A DNA stretch of 64,000 bases. Origin: Flagellimonas pacifica (GTDB lineage: Bacteria > Bacteroidota > Bacteroidia > Flavobacteriales > Flavobacteriaceae). The notes below the pieces were generated by a model that saw only the letters and a list, made by a program, of their open reading frames with translations, did not search any database and was not told where the DNA came from. A program made the translations under genes and the position numbers. The stretch lies in contig NZ_OBEH01000001.1 of NCBI RefSeq assembly GCF_900215465.1, positions 1,240,001-1,304,000 on the forward strand, in the 5' to 3' direction. Numbering within the stretch: position 1 is the first letter of the stretch; each line of letters begins with the position of its first letter. Positions 36,267 to 45,608 of the stretch are shown in pieces.

Positions 36267-37757
36267 ATGAGCGAAAAGAAAATAATAGCGGATAATGCGA
36301 TCAACCTTAATAGAAGGGCCTTTTTAGGAAAATCTGCTCTTGGAGTTGGTGGAATGGCTCTTGGTTCTTTGTTGGGGTGTAATTTCTACAAGAAGGAAGG
36401 AAGCCTCATCACTAAAGCCGATAACCCAATGGGAATAAAGGGAATTTTGAATTCCCCTCACCATCCTGCAAAAATAAAACGGGTAATCTACCTATTTCAA
36501 AGTGGAGGACCATCCCAATTGGAGCTTTTTGACTACAAACCCTTACTTAATGAACGAAGAGGGGAAGATTTGCCAGAATCTATTCGTAATGGGCAGCGTT
36601 TAACGGGAATGACCTCTGGTCAGGATCGTTTTCCATTAGTAGGTTCCAATTTTGGGTTTCAACAATATGGTAAAAACGGAACATGGATTAGTGATTTGTT
36701 GCCCTACACGGCGAAAATGGTTGATGAATTGTGCATCATCAAATCCATGTACACTGAGGCTATCAACCATGACCCAGCAGTTACCTTTTTTCAGACAGGC
36801 TCACAGCAGCCAGGAAGACCTAGCATTGGTTCTTGGTTGAGCTATGGTCTGGGAAGTGAAAACGAAAACCTGCCTGCCTTCACCGTATTATTGTCTAGAG
36901 GTTCTGGAAGACCTAATGGACAGCCATTGTATACAAGATTATGGGGTAATGGGTTTTTGCACTCACTGCATCAAGGTGTACAGTTTAGGGCGGCAAAAGA
37001 CCCCGTACTTTATTTAAATGACCCCAAGGGAATTTCCAAAGAAACAAAACGTGCCATTTTGGATAATTTGGCAGAGCTAAATGAAAAGCAGTACAAAGAA
37101 TTTGGCGATGAAGAAATTCAAAGTAGGATAGCACAATATGAAATGGCCTATAGAATGCAAACTTCAGTTCCAGAGGTGATGAATACGGATGATGAACCCG
37201 ATTACATTTATAAAATGTATGGTGCAGATGCCAAAATTCCAGGAACCTATGCAGCCAATTGCTTGTTGGCAAGAAGATTGGCAGAGCAAGATGTTCGCTT
37301 TATCCAACTTTATCATATGGGATGGGATCAGCATGATAATTTACCAGGAGCTATCGAAAAACAGGCTAAAGATGTTGATCAAGCCTCCGCTGCATTGGTC
37401 GCTGACCTTAAGCAAAGAGGTATGTTAGAAGACACCTTGGTTGTTTGGGGAGGTGAATTTGGCAGAACCAATTACTCTCAGGGAACGCTAACAGATGAAA
37501 GTTACGGTAGGGATCATCACCCACGCTGTTTCAGCATGTGGTTGGCCGGGGGAGGTGTTAAGCCTGGAATTGTATATGGAGAAACTGACGAATTTGGATA
37601 TAATATCGTGGAGAATCCCGTACATGTTCATGATTACCAAGCCACTTTATTGCATCTGTTAGGAATTGACCATGAGCGCCTCACATACAAATATCAAGGA
37701 AGAAGATTCAGGCTTACCGATGTTGAGGGCCATGTAGTAAAAGATATATTAGCATGA
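36267..37757 (+). CDS. DUF1501 domain-containing protein
   Basis: The 496-residue protein is a DUF1501 member, related to the alkaline phosphatase/sulfatase fold. A twin-arginine-like N-terminus ([21 protein letters not shown], with NRRAF then a hydrophobic stretch and LLGC) suggests Tat or lipoprotein export. Typical blocks are [57 protein letters not shown] and [10 protein letters not shown], plus the C-terminal [13 protein letters not shown] and [20 protein letters not shown]1501 genes almost always follow DUF1549/DUF1553 genes; the joint role is unknown. The stop overlaps the next start by four bases. Confidence 0.93.
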   Translation: MSEKKIIADNAINLNRRAFLGKSALGVGGMALGSLLGCNFYKKEGSLITKADNPMGIKGILNSPHHPAKIKRVIYLFQSGGPSQLELFDYKPLLNERRGEDLPESIRNGQRLTGMTSGQDRFPLVGSNFGFQQYGKNGTWISDLLPYTAKMVDELCIIKSMYTEAINHDPAVTFFQTGSQQPGRPSIGSWLSYGLGSENENLPAFTVLLSRGSGRPNGQPLYTRLWGNGFLHSLHQGVQFRAAKDPVLYLNDPKGISKETKRAILDNLAELNEKQYKEFGDEEIQSRIAQYEMAYRMQTSVPEVMNTDDEPDYIYKMYGADAKIPGTYAANCLLARRLAEQDVRFIQLYHMGWDQHDNLPGAIEKQAKDVDQASAALVADLKQRGMLEDTLVVWGGEFGRTNYSQGTLTDESYGRDHHPRCFSMWLAGGGVKPGIVYGETDEFGYNIVENPVHVHDYQATLLHLLGIDHERLTYKYQGRRFRLTDVEGHVVKDILA

Positions 37758-38791
37758 TGCAGCGTAGAAAATTTATTGAAAAAAGTTGCTTGGCCACGGC
37801 AGGTCTAATGTCCGTTAATGCTATGCCTTTATCTGGAAATGCACTTAAAGATGTGATTATTGGACATGGCGACTATCAATATAAAGTGGATGTAGATTGG
37901 GGCAAACTAAATAGCGAACGTTTTCCGGTAAAGGATTGCCATGAAATGGTGCAAGACTCAAAAGGGCGGATAATTTTGTTGACCAACCATACCAAAAACA
38001 ATGTGCTTTTCTATGATAAATCTGGAAAATTACTTCATTCTTGGGGACATGAATACCCAGGGGCACATGGCTTAACACTCCATAATGAAAATGGAAGTGA
38101 GTTCCTGTACATCTGTGATAATGAAAGACATGAGGTGATAAAAACCACACTGGATGGAAAGGTTGTCCAGATTTTGCCATTTCCAAAGGAAACTGGGAAA
38201 TATCAAAAAAAGGAAGAATACATTCCCACGGAAACTGCTATTGCTGAAAATGGGGATATCTACGTGGCCGATGGCTATGGGGCGCAATTTATTACGCATT
38301 ATGATTCTAAAGGAAACATTAAAAATGTATTTGGAGGTAGGGGAAATGAAGACCATTTATTCAACAATGCCCACGGCATTTGTATTGATGACCGGAATCC
38401 TGGTAATCCCATATTATTGATAACGGCCCGACAACAAAACAAGCTGAAAAGGTTTCAGTTGGACGGGACCTATATAGACTCTATCGATCTGCCGGGAGCT
38501 TATATTTGTAGACCGGTTATCCACAATAAAAATGTTTATCTGGCTACCATCTGGTCTGGCGACGGTTCTGAAGGAACAGGTTTTGTTTCCATTTTGGATG
38601 AAAACAACAAATTGGTCTCTGCTCCCGGAGGAAGTACACCAACCTATGAAAAAGAGCGCCTGAACCCAATGCATCAAGCCTTGAAAATTTTTAGGCACCC
38701 GCATGATGTTTGTGTTGATGAAGATGAGAATATTTATGTGGCACAGTGGAATTCTTGGAATACCTATCCCATAAAACTGTATCGCGTATGA
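37754..38791 (+). CDS. Secreted six-bladed/NHL-type beta-propeller protein
   Basis: The 345-residue protein begins with a Tat-like signal ([20 protein letters not shown]) and folds as an NHL or 6-bladed beta-propeller. Repeating units are visible as [61 protein letters not shown] and [20 protein letters not shown]. Conserved His residues before each blade (AHG, AHG, PHD) resemble peptidylglycine lyase-type or cytochrome-associated propellers. No catalytic claim is made. It overlaps the DUF1501 gene (ATGATG) and the next gene (ATGA), so the chain is translationally coupled. Confidence 0.85.
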   Translation: MMQRRKFIEKSCLATAGLMSVNAMPLSGNALKDVIIGHGDYQYKVDVDWGKLNSERFPVKDCHEMVQDSKGRIILLTNHTKNNVLFYDKSGKLLHSWGHEYPGAHGLTLHNENGSEFLYICDNERHEVIKTTLDGKVVQILPFPKETGKYQKKEEYIPTETAIAENGDIYVADGYGAQFITHYDSKGNIKNVFGGRGNEDHLFNNAHGICIDDRNPGNPILLITARQQNKLKRFQLDGTYIDSIDLPGAYICRPVIHNKNVYLATIWSGDGSEGTGFVSILDENNKLVSAPGGSTPTYEKERLNPMHQALKIFRHPHDVCVDEDENIYVAQWNSWNTYPIKLYRV

Positions 38792-39642
38792 TGGTGCGGT
38801 TATGTAATGCAATCAACCCAAGGAGAAGGTTGAAAAAGACAAATTGTATACTTGTTCTAGTCTTCTTTTCTTGTATGTCAATGGTATCCTGCCAATCTGA
38901 AAAACCAGTCTTTTTGAGTGCGGACACCATTCAATTGGCAACTCCAAAAATTGAAGCGGATTCCATACTTTTTAAAAACAGCGCTTCAGTAAAAATAGAT
39001 TTGGCCTATGAAGGAGTTACTATACGATATACATTGGATGGAAGCTCCGTTACCTCCAATTCCCTGATTTATGAAACTCCATTGACCATAAATTCAAATG
39101 CACAATTGAAAGTAAAGGCCTTTCATTCGGATTTTAAACCCAGTGAAGAATTGGGAATGGTAATCCGAAAAATGAAAAAGGATATTTCCAAAACTGAAAT
39201 CAGTGTTGATCCAGAACCCAATCAAAATTATTATGGTAATGGAGCAAAAACCTTGATAGATGGTCAGAAAGGAACTGTTGCCTATAGAAATGGTAATAAA
39301 TGGTTGGGATTTCAATCTAAAAATGTTGAAGTGTATTTAAAGTTCCCGGAGCCTATTGCACTTGAAAAAATCATGTTGAGTGCTCTTCAAGATCAAGGTG
39401 CTTGGATTTTTATGCCAAGATCAATTACAATTAATGCGGAAGGGAATCCCGTTGGAGCTATTGAAGTTAAGAATAGTGCTAATACAGACCGAGTTAAAAT
39501 GAATTTTATAGAGATTCCACTAAAAAAAAGGAAATATAAAGAGCTAACAATAACCATAACTTCTTTGGATGAAATTCCAGAATGGCATCAAGGGAAAGGA
39601 ACATTGCCCTGGTCATTTTTGGATGAAATCTTGGTCGAATAA
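38788..39642 (+). CDS. Lipoprotein with CHB_HEX_C and discoidin-like domains
   Basis: The protein of about 284 residues has a lipobox (MSMVSCQSEK). It carries a CHB_HEX_C/FN3-associated domain (IRYTLDGSSVTSNSLIYETPL) and a discoidin-like domain (GAKTLIDGQKGTVAYRNGNKWLGFQ ... PWSFLDEILVE; GNKWLGFQ is the key piece). This is the tail found on the GH20 enzyme at 18520 and on the next gene, without an enzyme attached, so it is probably a glycan-binding or protein-docking lipoprotein. The frame starts earlier at 38746, but 38788 overlaps the previous stop as ATGA and gives a proper signal peptide. Confidence 0.85.
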   Translation: MMVRLCNAINPRRRLKKTNCILVLVFFSCMSMVSCQSEKPVFLSADTIQLATPKIEADSILFKNSASVKIDLAYEGVTIRYTLDGSSVTSNSLIYETPLTINSNAQLKVKAFHSDFKPSEELGMVIRKMKKDISKTEISVDPEPNQNYYGNGAKTLIDGQKGTVAYRNGNKWLGFQSKNVEVYLKFPEPIALEKIMLSALQDQGAWIFMPRSITINAEGNPVGAIEVKNSANTDRVKMNFIEIPLKKRKYKELTITITSLDEIPEWHQGKGTLPWSFLDEILVE

Positions 39643-39653
39643 ATACGATATCA

Positions 39654-41699
39654 ATGCAATTAGGTAATCTACATCCACTATTTGTTCACTTGCCCATTGG
39701 AATTTTGGTTCTGGCATTCCTGATGGAGCTTTACTATGCAAAAAAACCAGCTCCAAAAGATAATGGGACTATTTTATTTGCCTTGGGAATAGGAGCATTA
39801 AGTGCTTTGTTTTCTGTTGCATCAGGCTGGTTTTTGGGAGAGAATGGAGGATATGATGAAGTACTGTTATCCAGGCATAAATGGATAGCCATTGCATTTG
39901 CCGTAGGAGCTTTGTTATTGTTTTTTCTGAAGAAATCAACCCATGCAAAGACACAAAAGGTGTATTTGCCCGCTTTTGTATTGGTTTTAGTACTGTTGAC
40001 ATTGACCGGACATTATGGAGGGAGCCTTACACATGGCGAGGATTTTCTGTTTCAGGAAAAATATACGGAACCTATAATTGAAAATGTGGATGAAGCTAAG
40101 GTGTATGCTGAAATTATTCAGCCAATTCTGCAAAAAAAGTGCGTCAGTTGTCATAATAGTAGTAAGGCAAAAGGCGGATTGTTGCTCGCTTCCAAAAACG
40201 ATTTATTGACAGGAGGAGATTCGGGTTCGCTTTTAGATGCTGAAGAAGGCGGAAAGCCCTCATTGTTGATGCATCGCCTATACCTCCCAATTGCCGAAAA
40301 AGAACATATGCCTCCCAAAGGAAAGGTGCAGCTCACCTCGGATGAAATGCTGTTGTTGGAATGGTGGATGAAAAATGAAAACTGTTTTGACTGCATCACC
40401 AAAGATTTACTGGTTGATGATAAACTGGATGGTATTTTGGCATCCTTGGAAAAAGATACTTCATTGCACGCTTTGATTGCGGAAAAAGTTGATGAGGTTC
40501 CAGCTGAGTATTTGGTGTCTCTTGCGAAACAAAATATTTCGGCTCAATTGCTTTCTGAAGAGGTGCCATTGCTGTCAGTGAATTTATCTCATCGCAAAGA
40601 CTTGACTGAAGAAGATTTTGAGTTGCTCAAAGAATTTAAAGAGAATATTGTAGAGATGAACTTGGGCTACGCTAACTTGGATAACGTGTTGGGAAAGCAA
40701 CTCAAAAAGTTTAAACACTTAACCAAGCTCCAGCTACAGCGAACCCAAATTACAAATGACTTTGTCAATATTTTGGAAAGCCTTGAATATTTGGAATCTC
40801 TAAATCTATATGGAACAGAATTGGATGATTCGGCTCTGGAAGTATTTAAAAAGTTGGAAAACCTAAAAAGTTTGTATGTATGGCAGACCAAGATGTCCAA
40901 AGAGGCCCTTGCCAAGTTTGAAAGTCAAAACAACACGGTAATGGTTCAAAGTCAAGTAGCGGATAGTGTTTTTGCATCAAGTACTTTGTCACCTCCAACA
41001 ATCTTGGCAGATAAAGAGATTTTTATAGATTCCGTTGAGGTTTCCATTGAACAATATTTTGACGGTGCCAAAGTATACTACATCACTGAAAATTCAAAGA
41101 ATGACACAGTTCCGAAGGAATACACAAAACCTTTTTATCTAAAGGAGACTTCTACTTTAAGGGCGTATACAACATTGGACGGATGGGAGCCGAGTGAAGT
41201 AAGTACTGGAGATTTTTTGAAAAGTAGGGTGGAGGTAACCAATGTTTCGTTAGCTCGATCTCCACACCCAAAGTATAAAGGCAAGGGAGGAAAGACGCTT
41301 ATGGATTTGAAACGTGGGACAACAAATTTTGTAGATGGGAATTGGTTAGGGTTTGAAAGTGAGCACATGACGGCGACCATTGAATTTAAGGATCAAACTA
41401 TGATATCAAATGTTTCCGTAGGAAGTCTTTCCATACCCAATAATTGGATTTTCTTTCCCGTGGGTTACACAGTTTGGGGTTCTACGGATGGTGACAGTTT
41501 TACTAAAATCAAGACCGTTAAATTACCTATACAACGACCTTCTGTTATTATTGAACGGAAGGCCTATAATATTGATTTTGACCCGATAGCTTTAAAAAAA
41601 GTAAAACTGTTGGTGGAAAGCCCATTAAAAAACCCAGATTGGCATGCAGTGCCAGGTGGGAACAGTTTTATCTTTTTAGACGAGTTAGTTTTTAATTAG
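39654..41699 (+). CDS. DUF2231-cytochrome c-LRR-CHB_HEX_C-discoidin fusion membrane protein
   Basis: The 681-residue fusion starts with a DUF2231 membrane domain (about 1-120, four helices; HPLFVHLPIGILVLAF and LTGHYGGSLTHGEDF carry conserved His). A PSCyt1-type cytochrome c follows, with heme motif CVSCH at about 163-167 and MPPKGKVQLTSDEMLLLEWW. Leucine-rich repeats (about 290-420), a CHB_HEX_C domain (about 435-520) and a discoidin-like tail (about 530-681, LKRGTTNFVDGNWLGFE) complete it. An inner-membrane anchor with a periplasmic heme and sugar-binding-like domains suggests electron transfer tied to glycan recognition; the function is not known. Confidence 0.88.
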   Translation: MQLGNLHPLFVHLPIGILVLAFLMELYYAKKPAPKDNGTILFALGIGALSALFSVASGWFLGENGGYDEVLLSRHKWIAIAFAVGALLLFFLKKSTHAKTQKVYLPAFVLVLVLLTLTGHYGGSLTHGEDFLFQEKYTEPIIENVDEAKVYAEIIQPILQKKCVSCHNSSKAKGGLLLASKNDLLTGGDSGSLLDAEEGGKPSLLMHRLYLPIAEKEHMPPKGKVQLTSDEMLLLEWWMKNENCFDCITKDLLVDDKLDGILASLEKDTSLHALIAEKVDEVPAEYLVSLAKQNISAQLLSEEVPLLSVNLSHRKDLTEEDFELLKEFKENIVEMNLGYANLDNVLGKQLKKFKHLTKLQLQRTQITNDFVNILESLEYLESLNLYGTELDDSALEVFKKLENLKSLYVWQTKMSKEALAKFESQNNTVMVQSQVADSVFASSTLSPPTILADKEIFIDSVEVSIEQYFDGAKVYYITENSKNDTVPKEYTKPFYLKETSTLRAYTTLDGWEPSEVSTGDFLKSRVEVTNVSLARSPHPKYKGKGGKTLMDLKRGTTNFVDGNWLGFESEHMTATIEFKDQTMISNVSVGSLSIPNNWIFFPVGYTVWGSTDGDSFTKIKTVKLPIQRPSVIIERKAYNIDFDPIALKKVKLLVESPLKNPDWHAVPGGNSFIFLDELVFN

Positions 41700-41788
41700 A
41701 CAAGCATTTTATTTTTTATAAAAAAATGAAGCTTTAATAAGAAACATCACAATATTTGTCTTTTTTGACAACACTTACCCCATTTTTC

Positions 41789-41823
41789 TTGATGATTTTT
41801 TAGTATTGAATTCTTACATTTAC
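41789..41823 (+). promoter_or_regulatory. Possible promoter of the GntP transcript
   Basis: A TTG at 41789-41791 and TACATTTA at 41815-41822 resemble the -33 and -7 elements, with a 23-base spacer, slightly long. The -7 copy ends TTTA rather than TTTG. It lies in the 147-base gap before GntP, the only sizeable gap inside this gene cluster. Weak evidence. Confidence 0.3.
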
Positions 41824-41846
41824 GAGCAACCAATACTCAAACATTT

Positions 41847-43160
41847 ATGCCTATTGTTTTTGTAATAATTGGAATCCTCCTATTATTTCTTCTCATCGCA
41901 AAATTTAAGCTCAATGCTTTTCTTTCTTTTATAATCGTCTGCCTTTTTGTTGGGATATCCCAAAACATGAACTTAGAAGCTCTTGTAAAAGCTATTCAAA
42001 CAGGTATTGGGAACACTCTTGGTTTTCTTGTTCTTATTTTAGGTTTAGGAGCCATGCTGGGTAAACTGGTGGCTGACAGCGGTGCTGCCCAACGGATTAC
42101 CACAAAGTTAGTGTCGTGGTTTGGGGTTAAATATGTGCAGTGGGCCGTGGTCTTGACTGGGTTCATTGTTGGTATTCCTATGTTTTATTCGGTTGGTTTT
42201 GTAATATTGATTCCTTTGGTATTTACCATTGCAATGTCTACAAGGTTGCCATTGCTGTATGTTGGTTTGCCCATGCTCACATCATTATCGGTAACACATG
42301 GATATCTTCCACCTCATCCCGCCCCAACCGCTATTGCGGCCATGTTCAATGCCAATATTGGAAAAACCCTATTGTACGGAATTATCATAGCAATTCCGGC
42401 AATAGTGATTGCAGGTCCTTTATTTGCCCGCACCATAAAAAACATTGAGGCCAAGCCACTAAAAGAATTTTACAACCCAGTTGTGATCAAAGAAGAAGAT
42501 TTACCAAGTATGGCTGCAAGTGTGTTAAGTGCTTTGCTGCCCATATTGTTAATAGGAGTTGCAATATTTGCAGAGCAATTTTTGGGAGAAGGCAACTTTA
42601 GAAATATTTTGACCTTTTTGGGTAATCCTGTCATTGCCATGTTGATTTCGGTTTTGGTTGCCATTTATACCTTAGGGCTTTCCCGGGGTAGGAAAATGAA
42701 AGAGGTTATGGATTCTCTGTCCGTCTCTGTGTCTAGTATTACTATGATTCTATTGATTATTGCTGGTGCTGGTGCCTTAAAAGAGGTTTTGGTAGATAGT
42801 GGTGTAAGTAATTACATTGCTGATCAGTTGAAAGGTTCAAGCATATCCCCATTGGTTTTAGCTTGGCTGATTGCAACAGCTATACGAGTTTGTGTTGGTT
42901 CTGCTACGGTTGCCGGGTTAACAGCGGCTGGAATTGTGTTGCCTTTAGCTTCAGGAACAGGAGTGAACACGGAACTTATGGTATTGGCCATTGGCTCTGG
43001 AAGTCTTATGCTATCCCATGTAAATGATACAGGTTTTTGGATGTTCAAAGAATATTTTAACCTTTCCGTCAAAGAAACACTCTCTACCTGGACGGTTATG
43101 GAGACTATGGTTGGCGTAATAGGATTATTGGGAGTACTTGCACTAAACGCATTTATATAA
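41847..43160 (+). CDS. GntP/GntT-type gluconate:proton symporter family permease
   Basis: The 437-residue integral membrane protein has about 12-14 helices and matches the GntP family: GLGAMLGKLVADSGAAQRI, LTGFIVGIPMFYSVGFVILIPL, YLPPHPAPTAIAAMF and a C-terminal IGSGSLMLSHVNDTGFWMFKEYF. Members import gluconate, other sugar acids or D-serine with protons. Its companions, RidA and an M19 dipeptidase, hint at an amino-acid or amino-sugar-derived acid rather than plain gluconate. It is nine bases ahead of the RidA gene. Confidence 0.92.
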   Translation: MPIVFVIIGILLLFLLIAKFKLNAFLSFIIVCLFVGISQNMNLEALVKAIQTGIGNTLGFLVLILGLGAMLGKLVADSGAAQRITTKLVSWFGVKYVQWAVVLTGFIVGIPMFYSVGFVILIPLVFTIAMSTRLPLLYVGLPMLTSLSVTHGYLPPHPAPTAIAAMFNANIGKTLLYGIIIAIPAIVIAGPLFARTIKNIEAKPLKEFYNPVVIKEEDLPSMAASVLSALLPILLIGVAIFAEQFLGEGNFRNILTFLGNPVIAMLISVLVAIYTLGLSRGRKMKEVMDSLSVSVSSITMILLIIAGAGALKEVLVDSGVSNYIADQLKGSSISPLVLAWLIATAIRVCVGSATVAGLTAAGIVLPLASGTGVNTELMVLAIGSGSLMLSHVNDTGFWMFKEYFNLSVKETLSTWTVMETMVGVIGLLGVLALNAFI

Positions 43161-43169
43161 TTTAAAGAA

Positions 43170-43637
43170 ATGGATAAATTACCTTCAGAAAGAATAAAAG
43201 AATTAGGATTGGAATTTCCTCCAGCACCCAAACCAGTTGGAGTTTACAGACCGTTACTGGTAGTTGATAATTTTTTATATATCTCAGGACAAGGTCCAAT
43301 TAAAATGGATGGGAGCCTTATGATTGGTCGTGCAGGAGACGACTTGAATGAGGATCAGGCCAAACTGGCTGCCCGTCAAGTAGGTTTGACAATGCTTTCG
43401 ACCATACAAACACATTTTGGGAGTTTGGATAAAATAAAAAGAGTGGTGAAAGTTTTGGGGATGGTCAATTCTACCCCAGACTTTGGTAGACAACCTTATG
43501 TTGTAAATGGATTTAGTGAGCTTATGGCAGATGTGTTTGGTAAGGAAAATGGGATAGGGGTAAGAAGCGCCGTAGGGATGATGTTGCCTGATAATATTCC
43601 TGTTGAAGTAGAAGCCATGTTTGAACTTCATCAATAA
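43170..43637 (+). CDS. RidA/YjgF family protein
   Basis: The 155-residue protein has YjgF/RidA features: YRPLLVVDNFLYISGQGP, then a mid-region with KRVVKVLGMVNSTPDFGRQP, and the C-terminal active-site stretch GIGVRSAVGMMLPDNIPVEVEAMF with the conserved Arg and Glu. Members deaminate reactive enamine/imine intermediates made by PLP enzymes. No PLP enzyme is encoded nearby, so it may serve a pathway encoded elsewhere. It forms a run with the permease before it and the dipeptidase after it (42 bases). Confidence 0.92.
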   Translation: MDKLPSERIKELGLEFPPAPKPVGVYRPLLVVDNFLYISGQGPIKMDGSLMIGRAGDDLNEDQAKLAARQVGLTMLSTIQTHFGSLDKIKRVVKVLGMVNSTPDFGRQPYVVNGFSELMADVFGKENGIGVRSAVGMMLPDNIPVEVEAMFELHQ

Positions 43638-43679
43638 CTAAAGGGAATTAACCCAGCTTTTACCAAACAAAATTATACT

Positions 43680-44744
43680 ATGTTCATTTTTGATGCACAT
43701 TTGGACTTGGCTATGAATGCCTTGGAATGGAACAGGGACTTAACCTGGACGGTAGAGGAGATTAGAAAGAGTGAAAAAGGAATGACCGACAAGCCAGACA
43801 GGGGAAATAACACAGTATCCTTACCTGCAATGCAAAAAGGGAATATTGGTCTTTGTGTTGCCACGCAGATTGCTCGCTATGTGAAGAAAGGAAGTAAGCT
43901 TCCTGGTTGGAATTCTCCACATCAAGCTTGGGCCCAGACTCAAGGTCAATTGACATGGTATAAGGCTATGGAGGAAATTGGTGAAATGGCGCAGATTACA
44001 AACCTAGATCAGTTAAGGAACCACCTTGAACTATGGAAGAATGAAGATGCCAAAAAGCCAATTGGATACATTTTAAGTCTTGAAGGAGCAGATTCAATCG
44101 TTACAATGGAGCATTTGGAAAAATCATATGAAACCGGATTAAGAGCTATTGGTCCAGCACATTATGGTCCAGGCACATATGCTCATGGTACCGATTCGGT
44201 CGGAGGAATTGGTCACAAAGGCAAAGAACTCCTTAAAAAAATAGAAGAACTCAATCTAATTTTAGACGCTACACATTTGTGCGATATGAGTTTTTGGGAA
44301 ACTATGAATGTATACAATGGTCCAGTATGGGCAAGCCATAACAATTGTCGAAAGTTTGTAGATCACAATAGGCAATTTGCCGATGAGCAGATTAAAGAAC
44401 TCATTAACAGGAAAGCTGTTATTGGAATCGCTCTGGATGCATGGATGATGGTCCCAAATTGGGTTAGAGGGAAATCAACTCCGAAAGGTATGGGGGTCAC
44501 CCTTGATCAAATGGTTGATAATATAGATCATATATGCCAACTAGCGGGGAATTCATTATATGTGGGCATAGGAACCGATCTTGACGGTGCATTTGGCAAA
44601 GAGCAAAGTCCGGATGACTTGGATACCATAGCCGATTTGCAAAAAGTACCCTCGTTATTGGCTCAAAGAGGATATTCCAAAAACGATATTGAGAATATTA
44701 TGCACCTTAACTTCATAAACTTCCTGGAGAGGACTTGGAGTTAA
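43680..44744 (+). CDS. Membrane dipeptidase family (peptidase M19) enzyme
   Basis: The 354-residue protein has all metal-ligand landmarks of renal-type dipeptidase: DAHLD (His about 7, Asp 9), the bridging Glu in LSLEGAD, His in LDATHLCD, His in ASHNNCR and the Asp in GIGTDLDG. It lacks a signal peptide, so it is cytoplasmic despite the family name. Members hydrolyse dipeptides, often with a D-residue at the C-terminal position, or related amide bonds. With GntP and RidA it suggests uptake and cleavage of an unusual amino-acid conjugate. Confidence 0.93.
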   Translation: MFIFDAHLDLAMNALEWNRDLTWTVEEIRKSEKGMTDKPDRGNNTVSLPAMQKGNIGLCVATQIARYVKKGSKLPGWNSPHQAWAQTQGQLTWYKAMEEIGEMAQITNLDQLRNHLELWKNEDAKKPIGYILSLEGADSIVTMEHLEKSYETGLRAIGPAHYGPGTYAHGTDSVGGIGHKGKELLKKIEELNLILDATHLCDMSFWETMNVYNGPVWASHNNCRKFVDHNRQFADEQIKELINRKAVIGIALDAWMMVPNWVRGKSTPKGMGVTLDQMVDNIDHICQLAGNSLYVGIGTDLDGAFGKEQSPDDLDTIADLQKVPSLLAQRGYSKNDIENIMHLNFINFLERTWS

Positions 44745-44768
44745 AAAAATAAGAAGAAAGCAGATAAA

Positions 44769-45608
44769 ATGAAAAGAAAAGTTTTTATTGTCGCTCTAAT
44801 TTGTTGTGTTTGTTTTATGAACGGACAAACATTGGATGTTATGTCCTACAATATTAGATACGATAACCCCAAGGATAGTTTGAACAGTTGGGAACATCGT
44901 AAAGATTTCCTGATTTCCCAACTCAATTTTTATGCGCCGGCTATTTTTGGAACCCAAGAAGGGCTTGTGCACCAACTAAAAGATATTGAAAAAGGCTTAA
45001 GCAATTATTCATTTTTTGGAGTTGGACGGGATTATGGAGATGAAAGAGGGGAGTTTACAGCAATTTTTTATGACAAGAAACAGTTTGAGTTATTAAAAGA
45101 GGATACTTTTTGGTTGTCCCCAACACCAGAAAAACCATCCAAAGGATGGGATGCGGCATTGCCCAGAATTTGTACTTATGGACTGTTCAAAACAATCAAA
45201 GAAGGAAAGAAATTTTATGTTTTTAATACCCACTTTGATCATGTTGGAGAAAAGGCTCGGACACAAAGCGCCTCATTGATTCTAGACAAAATAAAAGAAT
45301 TGAATTCGGAGAACTTGCCTGTAATTGTAATGGGAGATTTCAACCTTGAGAGCAGTAGTGATGGAATTCAATTGATGGCAAGTGCTTTAGGAGATTCTCA
45401 TTTTGTGGCTGGCAAAAATGCTTTTGGACCCGAGGGTACTTTCAATGGATTTAATTTTACCCAACCTGTAACACGGAGAATAGACTACATTTTTATATCT
45501 CAGAATAATTTAATAGTACACAAAAGTGGCATTTTAAGTGATTCTCAATCTTGTAGATATCCTTCCGATCATTTTCCTGTATATGTAGAGCTTGGATTTT
45601 CTAATTAA
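44769..45608 (+). CDS. Secreted endonuclease/exonuclease/phosphatase (EEP) family hydrolase (1)
   Basis: The 279-residue protein has a signal peptide (ends near MNGQ) and all EEP-family motifs: Asn in MSYNIRYDN, Glu in GTQEGL, HFDHVG, Asp/Asn in VMGDFNLES, and the final PSDHFPVYVEL. It is a metal-dependent phosphoesterase. Exported EEP proteins in polysaccharide loci are thought to remove phosphate from sugars or phospholipids rather than cut DNA. It ends the GntP transcript and has a paralogue at the end of the second SusCD operon (59434). Confidence 0.9.
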   Translation: MKRKVFIVALICCVCFMNGQTLDVMSYNIRYDNPKDSLNSWEHRKDFLISQLNFYAPAIFGTQEGLVHQLKDIEKGLSNYSFFGVGRDYGDERGEFTAIFYDKKQFELLKEDTFWLSPTPEKPSKGWDAALPRICTYGLFKTIKEGKKFYVFNTHFDHVGEKARTQSASLILDKIKELNSENLPVIVMGDFNLESSSDGIQLMASALGDSHFVAGKNAFGPEGTFNGFNFTQPVTRRIDYIFISQNNLIVHKSGILSDSQSCRYPSDHFPVYVELGFSN

